From: Amycolatopsis methanolica 239
GTDB taxonomy: Bacteria > Actinomycetota > Actinomycetes > Mycobacteriales > Pseudonocardiaceae
DNA: 64,000 nt
Reading direction: 5' to 3'
NCBI RefSeq assembly: GCF_000739085.1
Contig: NZ_CP009110.1
Span: 6,324,001-6,388,000 of the forward strand
The position numbers and the translations under genes were made by a program. Shown one piece after another: positions 58,568 through 64,000 of this stretch (its first letter is position 1; every line of letters starts with the position of its first letter). The notes beneath the pieces were generated by a model, which worked only from the letters and a program-made list of their open reading frames with translations, was not told where the DNA came from and searched no databases.

Positions 58568-59173
58568 TTGAACAGCGCGATGCGGTCTCTCGCCACTCTG
58601 TCGACCTTCGCCGTTGTGATCGCGGGCGCCGCAGCCTGTTCGGATGAGGGCGACGATCCCATCCTCCCGACGACCGCTCCCGCGTCGACTTCCACATCGT
58701 CCGCCGGAAGCTCGAATTCAGCGCCGGCGGTGAGCGAGCCGCTCGACGAAGGCAAGTTCCTCGGCGACCCCTGCAGCAGCTTGACCAGCTCGCAGAAGTC
58801 CGACCTGGGGGTCGAGCAGCAGGGGAGGCAAGCGGTCGAGGGTGGCTGCAGCTGGGAGTTCGGGCCGAATTCCGAGTGGATCGTGCAGGTGACCTACATC
58901 AGGGTTGCCGGCGGGCTCGCGAACGACTACGACAAGAACGCCACCGGGGCGTACAAGGACGGTTATTTCGAGCCGGCGACGGTGGCTGGTTATCCGGCGG
59001 CGTTCAGCAGCCTGGCCGACTTCCGCCCGGCAACCTGCGATCTCAACGTCGGACTTAATTCCGAGGCGATCTTCCACGTGACGGTTCGCGGTGACGCGAC
59101 GAAGGACAACTGCAAGGCGGCGACGAATGTGGCCGCCCGAGTCATCGACACCATCAAAGCCGGGCGGCAATGA
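58568..59173 (+). CDS. DUF3558-type lipoprotein
   Basis: A 201-residue exported lipoprotein. The TTG at 58568 has AGGGG six bases upstream and is preferred over the ATG four codons later; both keep the same signal. The lipobox is AGAAACS, with the lipid-bearing Cys near residue 24. The mature protein has a Ser/Thr/Pro linker, then a domain with paired cysteines (DPCSSL, GGCSWEF, ATCDLN, DNCKAA) typical of DUF3558 proteins of actinomycetes. The stop overlaps the start of the next gene as ATGA. The domain is often found beside type VII secretion genes. Confidence 0.85.
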   Translation: MNSAMRSLATLSTFAVVIAGAAACSDEGDDPILPTTAPASTSTSSAGSSNSAPAVSEPLDEGKFLGDPCSSLTSSQKSDLGVEQQGRQAVEGGCSWEFGPNSEWIVQVTYIRVAGGLANDYDKNATGAYKDGYFEPATVAGYPAAFSSLADFRPATCDLNVGLNSEAIFHVTVRGDATKDNCKAATNVAARVIDTIKAGRQ

Positions 59174-60453
59174 TGACTGGAGCGGTACTGGGCTCGACCG
59201 CTTCCCTCGAAGGGATGACGGGTCAGCAGATCTACGACAATTTCCACAAGGCCGCGGCGGGCCCTGGCGGTCTCCAGCAGGCACAGCATCACCTGCGCGC
59301 GGTGATGAAGAAGTACGAGGTCCGCTCCGAACAGGTGACCTCACTCGCCGGGGCCATGGAGGAGGGCTGGACGGGTGACGCGGCCAACGCTGCTGTCCGT
59401 AGCGTCGGCCCCCTGGCGGTCGCCCATTCGGGTGCTGCTGCCGCCATGAAGACGGCCAACGACCTTATCGAGAGCCAGTCCCAGGCCTTCTTCGACACCA
59501 AGAACAAGGTTGTCCCGGTGCCGGAGGTTCCGCAGACCCCTCCGGCGCTCAAGGAGATCATCGGCGCCGCGAACGGCGACCTCAGCCAGATGGTCAGGGT
59601 GGCGGCGGCGAACGCGGCCGCCAAGCAGAACGTCGAGGCCATGCAGTCCTGGTCGACCACCTCCGGCGACAACGGCGCGAAGATGCCGACCACCTACGGC
59701 ACCCTCGACGCCGGCGTGCTCGGGGTCACCCAGGGCGCCCAGCCGGGCGGCAGCGTCGACATCCAGAACAAGCCGACCAGTGACGGGCCGCGCTTCGGGG
59801 GCGCTGGGGGTGCCTCCCGAGGCGGCGGTGGCGTCACCGGCGGCACCTCGTCCCTGCCGGGGCCCTACCAGGCCCCGGCAGGGCAGATCCCGGCCGACGG
59901 GCGCACCGTCGCCTCCGACGCGGCCTACGTGCCGCCCGCGGCGGCGTCCTACAGCCCTCCCCAGCAGGGCGCCGGCACCCCCAGCGCGCATGGCGTCCCC
60001 GGCTACGGGAGCACCGTGGGTTATCGCGGCGCAAGCCCCGCAGGTGGGCCAGGCGCCGGAACAGGCCGGGGCGGCCTCGGCTCCGGGCGGGGCTTCGGCG
60101 CGGGTGGCGCGGGCCGTGCCGGTGGCTTCGGCGGGGGTGGCGCGGGCCGTGGTTTCGGCCCCGGCGGCGGCAACCCCCTCAGCGAGGGCAAGCGCTTCGG
60201 CGCCGGGAACCCCGCCGCGGCCGGTGAGTCGTTCGGCCGCAGCGGCGGCGCGGCCGGGCGGGGTGGCGCCGCCGGCAGTCCGGGCGCCTTGGGCGCCGGC
60301 GCGGGCAACCGCGGCAAGGGGGAGGACGACGGCGAGCACCAGCGGAAGTACATCGTGGACGAAGACGAGCACTTCCAGCTCACCGCGGAGGGCGAGAAGG
60401 CCGTCGATCCCGTCACGGGCATGACCGTCTCCCCGCCGGTGCTCGGCCAGTAA
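59170..60453 (+). CDS. PPE/WXG-like type VII secretion substrate with Gly-rich tail
   Basis: A 427-residue protein. The ATG overlaps the lipoprotein stop. Residues 15-180 are helical with a WTG turn (EEGWTGDAA, Trp67-Gly69), matching the WXG helical-hairpin pattern of ESX substrates. Residues 200-390 are low complexity, rich in Gly, Ala, Pro and Arg (GRGFGAGGAGRAGGFGGGGA). The last 40 residues are acidic and contain YIVDEDEHF, a YxxxD/E export-type signal. The EspG gene follows five bases later, so this is the likely substrate of that chaperone. Confidence 0.82.
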   Translation: MMTGAVLGSTASLEGMTGQQIYDNFHKAAAGPGGLQQAQHHLRAVMKKYEVRSEQVTSLAGAMEEGWTGDAANAAVRSVGPLAVAHSGAAAAMKTANDLIESQSQAFFDTKNKVVPVPEVPQTPPALKEIIGAANGDLSQMVRVAAANAAAKQNVEAMQSWSTTSGDNGAKMPTTYGTLDAGVLGVTQGAQPGGSVDIQNKPTSDGPRFGGAGGASRGGGGVTGGTSSLPGPYQAPAGQIPADGRTVASDAAYVPPAAASYSPPQQGAGTPSAHGVPGYGSTVGYRGASPAGGPGAGTGRGGLGSGRGFGAGGAGRAGGFGGGGAGRGFGPGGGNPLSEGKRFGAGNPAAAGESFGRSGGAAGRGGAAGSPGALGAGAGNRGKGEDDGEHQRKYIVDEDEHFQLTAEGEKAVDPVTGMTVSPPVLGQ

Positions 60454-60457
60454 CGCC

Positions 60458-61204
60458 ATGTGGTTCGCCGAACCGGAACGGTTCCAGGTCGACCTCCTCG
60501 CGGCCATGGTCGCCAAGGTCACCGGCGCCGAACTGCACCTCGCGCTCGCACCGCAGGCCGTGTGGCGCCCCGACGACGCCGACGTCGCCTTCAGGCGCGC
60601 CGCCGACGCGGCCCTCGCCCGCTTCCACGTGCCCACCCGCGACGAGCCTACGTTCGCCGACCTCGCGCACCTGCTCACGACCCCCGCCGAGGCGCGGTTC
60701 GGGTGGCTGTCGGACACCACGCGGGGCGTCAACATCTCCACCCTCGTCGCCGCCGACCAGCGGTTCGGGGTCGTCGCCGTGCGGGACGGGCAGGAGATCT
60801 CGATCCGGACCTTCCAGCGCGACCGGCTCAGCAAAGTCCTCGCCGACGTCCTCCCCCAGGACGTGCCCAAGTCCCCGGAGCCGTCGCTGACCGTGCTGCG
60901 CAGCGAGGTCCGCGGCGCACGCCAGGCCGAGCTGAACGGCACCCGGCCCAGCCGCGCGGTGATGCGCGCCGACTACCTGGCCTCGCTGGAGCCGTACTTC
61001 ATCGCCGAGCTGCACGCCGAGGTTCGCGACCACACCGGACAGCCCCGGCACCCGCGCTTCCCGCTCAGGGTCTACGACAACGCCGAAGGCCGATGGACCG
61101 TCCAGGCGAAACCGCACTACGACGACCAGCTCCTCCACTTCGCTCCCGCTACGGCCACCGACGTGGCCGACCGCCTGGACGAGCTGCGCCGCGAGCTGAA
61201 CTGA
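60458..61204 (+). CDS. EspG-family type VII secretion chaperone
   Basis: A 248-residue protein of the EspG family, which binds PE/PPE-type substrates in the cytoplasm and carries them to the ESX machine. N-terminal FQVDLLAAMVAKVTGAEL, the central LVAADQRFGVVAVRDGQEIS strand pair and the C-terminal DELRRELN helix fit the fold. It starts five bases after the PPE-like gene stop. No ESX core ATPase or membrane component is in the window, so it must serve machinery encoded elsewhere. Confidence 0.85.
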   Translation: MWFAEPERFQVDLLAAMVAKVTGAELHLALAPQAVWRPDDADVAFRRAADAALARFHVPTRDEPTFADLAHLLTTPAEARFGWLSDTTRGVNISTLVAADQRFGVVAVRDGQEISIRTFQRDRLSKVLADVLPQDVPKSPEPSLTVLRSEVRGARQAELNGTRPSRAVMRADYLASLEPYFIAELHAEVRDHTGQPRHPRFPLRVYDNAEGRWTVQAKPHYDDQLLHFAPATATDVADRLDELRRELN

Positions 61205-61210
61205 GCGGAA

Positions 61211-61238
61211 GGGCCACTCGCGACCGCGCGAGAGGCCC
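61211..61238 (+). terminator. Terminator hairpin after EspG gene
   Basis: GGGCCACTCGCG and its partner pair over 12 bp with one mismatch around ACCG, seven bases after the EspG stop. It separates the secretion module from the fatty-acid operon. Confidence 0.6.
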
Positions 61239-61361
61239 GGTCCTGCAGGAGCAGGCGGCGTGGAGGGCCCGGTCAAGGACGGCGGCCCAGGCACGGGTGC
61301 GGCTGGGCACGAGCACCCCGCACGAAAGCCCACCCGAGCCGCGCACAACCACAACTCCTAG

Positions 61362-61377
61362 CCGATCGATCGATCGG
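61362..61377. promoter_or_regulatory. TetR-type operator palindrome upstream of enoyl-CoA hydratase
   Basis: CCGATCGATCGATCGG is a perfect 16-bp palindrome 17 bp before the ATG. The TetR gene at the end of this operon is the likely binding protein. Confidence 0.55.
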
Positions 61378-61394
61378 TCGCCTAAGCTCCTCCC

Positions 61395-62102
61395 ATGACC
61401 TCGGTGGACCTCGAGATCGACGAAGGCGTCGCGCACATCTGGCTCAACCGGCCGGATCGCCTGAACGCCGTCGCGCCGGAACTTGTCGACGATCTGCTCT
61501 CCGCCCTGGACCGGACGGCCAATACCAAAGCCGTCGTGCTCGCTGGGCGGGGGCGGGCCTTCTGCGCGGGCCACGACCTGAAGCAGACCCCGCAGGGCGA
61601 CTCCCGCGCGCGCATCGAACGGCTCCAGGAAGTGACCCGCCGGCTGCGCACCATCCCGCAACCGGTCATCGCCGCCGTGCACGGGTACGCCATCGGCGCC
61701 GGGGCGGAGTTCGCGCTCGGCTGTGACCTCGTGCTCGCCGCCGAGGACGCCGTCTTCGCGTTCCCCGAGGCGAGCCTCGGCCTCAGCGTCACCGGCGCCG
61801 CGTCCCGCCTCCTCCCCCTCATCGTCGGGCCCCTCAAGGCGAAAGAACTCCTCCTCCTCGGCGAACGCGTCGACGCCCGCACCGCCCACGAACTCGGGCT
61901 CGTCAACGCCGTCGTGCCGCACCTGCACGAGACGGCACGCGACTGGGCCCGCCGCATCCCCGCCCACCCGGCCACCACCCTCGCCAAGCGCGCCCTCGAC
62001 GCGGGTATCGACAGCGCCCTCGAACAGGCCCTCGAGCTCGAGGTCAGCCACGCCCTGATCACCGAGCACCTGCCCGGCAACGCACTCGGCAGCCGCGCAT
62101 GA
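61395..62102 (+). CDS. Enoyl-CoA hydratase/isomerase family protein
   Basis: A 235-residue crotonase-fold protein, slightly shorter than the usual 255-260. Oxyanion-hole segments CAGHDLKQ (near 57) and HGYAIGAGAEFAL (near 95-107) and the FPEASLGLS glutamate segment are present; the second catalytic Glu of classical hydratases is replaced in the GAGAEF context, where Glu at that position is retained. It would hydrate or isomerise a CoA-linked double bond. It is the first gene of an operon with an acyl-CoA ligase and a TetR regulator, overlapping the ligase start by 4 bp. Confidence 0.9.
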   Translation: MTSVDLEIDEGVAHIWLNRPDRLNAVAPELVDDLLSALDRTANTKAVVLAGRGRAFCAGHDLKQTPQGDSRARIERLQEVTRRLRTIPQPVIAAVHGYAIGAGAEFALGCDLVLAAEDAVFAFPEASLGLSVTGAASRLLPLIVGPLKAKELLLLGERVDARTAHELGLVNAVVPHLHETARDWARRIPAHPATTLAKRALDAGIDSALEQALELEVSHALITEHLPGNALGSRA

Positions 62103-63586
62103 TCCCCGACGACCTGGTCGCCCTCACGAAACGCGCCGCGCGGAAGTGGCCGGACAAGACCGCGTGGCTCTTCGACGAGACGGGTGCCCGCTTCACCTTC
62201 GCCGACATCGACCGCGAAACCGACCGCCTCGCGGGCAGCCTGGCCGCGCTCGGCATCAACCCCGGCGACCGCGTCGCCGTCATGCTGCGCAACGAGCCCG
62301 CCTTCCCCCTGCTCTGGCTCGCCCTCGCCAAACGCGGCGCCGTCCTCGTCCCCGTCAACACCAACTACCGCGAACTCGACGGGGCCCACGTCATCCGCCA
62401 CTCCGGCGCCCGCCTCGCCATCGCCGCGCCGGAGTTCACCGGCCTGCTCACCCGCATCGGCATCACCACCCGCACCCCGGACGACCTGCCCGACGGCACA
62501 CCGCCCGAGCAGCACCCGGCCGCCGAGACGCCCACCAACATCCAGTACACCTCCGGCACCACCGGCGCCCCCAAGGGCTGCGTCCTGCCGCACCGCTACT
62601 GGACCACCCTCGCCCGCAGCCTCGTCGACGACTTCCCCCACCTGACCGACGAAGACACGATCCTCACCGCCCAGCCGTTCCACTACATCGATCCACAGTG
62701 GAACGTCGCGGTCGGCCTCGCCGCGGGCGCGACGCTCGTCGTGCTCGACCGCTTCCACCCCAGCACCTTCTGGGCGAAGATCCGCGAGCACGGCGTCACC
62801 TGGTTCTACTGCCTCGGCCTCATGCCGACGCTGCTGCTCCGCCAGCCCGAACACCCCGACGACAAACACCACCGCGTCCGCTCGGTCATGGCCTCGGCCA
62901 TCCCCCGCGACCGGCACACCGAACTCGAAGCCAGGTGGGGCGTGCCCTGGTACGAGGCGTTCGGCATGACCGAAACGGGCGGCGACATCCGCGACCGCCC
63001 CGAGGACCACCGGCCCGGCAGCGGCTGCATCGGCCGCCCCATCCGCGAGCGCGAGGTGGTGATCGCCGACGACGACGGCAACCCGCTGCCCCGCGGCCGG
63101 ACCGGGGAGCTGCTCATCCGCGGCGTCGGCCTCATGCACGGCTACCACGACGCCCCCGAGGCGACCGCCCGCGCCTTCCGCGGCGGCTGGTTCCACACCG
63201 GCGACCTGGCCACAATGGACGCCGAGGGCCGGGTCCACTACGTGGGCCGCACGAAGGACATGATCCGCCGCAGTGGCGAGAACATCTCGGCCGACGAGGT
63301 CGAGCGCGCCCTCCTGCTGCACCCCGCCGTCGCGCTGGCGGCCGTGATCGCGGTGCCCGACGACCTGCGCGGCGAAGAGGTCAAAGCCTTCATCGTGCCG
63401 GCGACGGACACCACCCCGGACGAGCTGGCCGAACACTGTGCGTCCCAGCTGGCCTACTTCAAGGTCCCGCGCTACTGGTCACTCACCGCGGACCTGCCGC
63501 GCACCCCGTCGGAACGCATCGCGAAGGGCAAGCTCCCCGCCCTCGACACCCCGACCTACGACCGGGTGGCGGGCACATGGCTCTGA
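62099..63586 (+). CDS. AMP-dependent acyl-CoA ligase
   Basis: A 495-residue class I adenylate-forming enzyme, ATG overlapping the hydratase stop as ATGA. The P-loop YTSGTTGAPKG is at 150-160, the FGMTET motif near 288, the GDLATMD hinge near 367 and the C-terminal lysine region at RIAKGKLP. It activates a carboxylic acid, probably the entry compound for the hydratase beside it. It differs clearly from the longer ligase at 19721-21352. The chain length of the substrate is not readable. Confidence 0.92.
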   Translation: MIPDDLVALTKRAARKWPDKTAWLFDETGARFTFADIDRETDRLAGSLAALGINPGDRVAVMLRNEPAFPLLWLALAKRGAVLVPVNTNYRELDGAHVIRHSGARLAIAAPEFTGLLTRIGITTRTPDDLPDGTPPEQHPAAETPTNIQYTSGTTGAPKGCVLPHRYWTTLARSLVDDFPHLTDEDTILTAQPFHYIDPQWNVAVGLAAGATLVVLDRFHPSTFWAKIREHGVTWFYCLGLMPTLLLRQPEHPDDKHHRVRSVMASAIPRDRHTELEARWGVPWYEAFGMTETGGDIRDRPEDHRPGSGCIGRPIREREVVIADDDGNPLPRGRTGELLIRGVGLMHGYHDAPEATARAFRGGWFHTGDLATMDAEGRVHYVGRTKDMIRRSGENISADEVERALLLHPAVALAAVIAVPDDLRGEEVKAFIVPATDTTPDELAEHCASQLAYFKVPRYWSLTADLPRTPSERIAKGKLPALDTPTYDRVAGTWL

Positions 63587-64000
63587 CCACCGAGCAACGC
63601 GTCCGCCGCGCCGCGGTCAAGCTGTTCGCCGCCAAGGGGTTCCACGGCACCGGCATCCGCGACCTGGCCCAGGCCGCCAGGATCTCCAGCGCGAGCCTCT
63701 ACCACTACATGGGCACCAAGGAGGACCTGCTCGTCGACATCATGCGGGAGTGCCTGGACCGGCTCCTGCTGGCCGCGCGCCGGGCGCTGGACACCGTCGA
63801 CGACCCGGCCGACGCGCTGTCCGCCCTGGTCACGCTGCACGTCATGGCCCACGCCGCCCAGCCCGACGAGACCCGCGTGGTGGACAACGAGGTCAGCGCC
63901 CTGTCCCGGCCCGCGCGGCGGCGGATCGTGGCGCTGCGGGATGAGTACGAAGCCATCTGGGCAGACACCATCGACAAGGGTGTCTCAGGGGGCGTGTTCG
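63577..64000 (+). CDS. TetR-family regulator, 3' end outside window
   Basis: The first 141 codons are present. ATG 63577 overlaps the ligase gene by ten bases. The helix-turn-helix is at about 10-50 (AAVKLFAAKGFHGTGIRDLA, then RISSASLYHYMGTKEDLL). The following helices begin the ligand domain (ALVTLHVMAHAAQPDETRVV). It is coupled to the acyl-CoA ligase and hydratase genes, and probably binds the palindrome before that operon. A fatty acyl-CoA-type ligand is expected from context (inference). Confidence 0.88.
   Translation, partial: MALTTEQRVRRAAVKLFAAKGFHGTGIRDLAQAARISSASLYHYMGTKEDLLVDIMRECLDRLLLAARRALDTVDDPADALSALVTLHVMAHAAQPDETRVVDNEVSALSRPARRRIVALRDEYEAIWADTIDKGVSGGVF

Noticed and set aside
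59770-60330. Gly/Ala-rich tail read as a PE_PGRS protein
   Set aside because: The N-terminal PE motif is absent and the helical region carries WTG instead; described as PPE/WXG-like only.

Overview
The window reads as chromosomal DNA of a high-GC actinomycete, most likely a Pseudonocardiaceae member such as Amycolatopsis (inference). Signs of this are a mycothiol S-conjugate amidase and a mycoredoxin-like protein, an EspG/DUF3558/WXG-type type VII secretion module, LGFP repeats, an F420-type luciferase-like oxidoreductase, many GTG starts, 4-bp stop/start overlaps, and a decayed isorenieratene synthase gene.

Region 1 (1-16008) is a coherent carbohydrate or sugar-acid utilisation island. Two operons diverge from 4757-4980. 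The leftward one encodes two CUT1 ABC permeases, a Gfo/Idh-like oxidoreductase, an enolase-superfamily dehydratase and a family 20 glycoside hydrolase cut by the window edge. The rightward one encodes the sugar-binding lipoprotein, a second Gfo/Idh oxidoreductase, a heparinase II/III-type lyase, a DegT aminotransferase, two amidohydrolases (the first with a degenerate metal site), an FAH-family hydrolase and a second DegT aminotransferase. A separate regulator gene follows. Lyase and hexosaminidase, import, oxidation, lactone opening, dehydration and diketo-acid cleavage form a plausible non-phosphorylative pathway; the roles of the two aminotransferases are unexplained.

Region 2 (16009-17382) is a decayed junction: a long perfect hairpin, a crtU pseudogene with an internal deletion, a one-base frameshift and a lost 3' end, and an unassigned gene fragment.

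Region 3 (17383-33845) holds housekeeping and lipid genes: a cation/proton antiporter, a one-span membrane protein, an acyl-CoA ligase, a membrane desaturase with its flavin/2Fe-2S reductase and a divergent TetR, a small gene behind a LexA-type SOS box, an MscS-related membrane protein, ribonuclease Z, a PucR regulator divergent from an aldehyde dehydrogenase, and a YciI/ECF42-type sigma factor pair with a matching promoter.

Region 4 (33846-34357) is non-coding and filled by eight copies of a palindrome with a period near 50 bp.

Region 5 (34358-47085) is rich in regulators: TetR/mca with a strong operator, a rhomboid protease, a MocR regulator divergent from a hydrolase, MarR, LysR, an MFS exporter with a SoxR-like 19-bp-spacer promoter, purC, a PRISE-type reductase, a mycoredoxin-like protein, another TetR and another LysR.

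Region 6 (47186-51076) is a four-gene CoA-dependent catabolic operon (class III CoA-transferase, acetoacetate decarboxylase-like, 3-hydroxyacyl-CoA dehydrogenase-like, acyl-CoA dehydrogenase). It is followed by a secreted sugar dehydrogenase-PKD-LGFP protein whose ribosome-binding site lies inside a 16-bp hairpin.

Region 7 (54034-64000) has a leftward operon (LLM oxidoreductase, zinc alcohol dehydrogenase, RpiR regulator), a DtxR-family repressor, an acetyltransferase, the four-gene type VII secretion module, and the start of an enoyl-CoA hydratase/acyl-CoA ligase/TetR operon that runs off the right edge.
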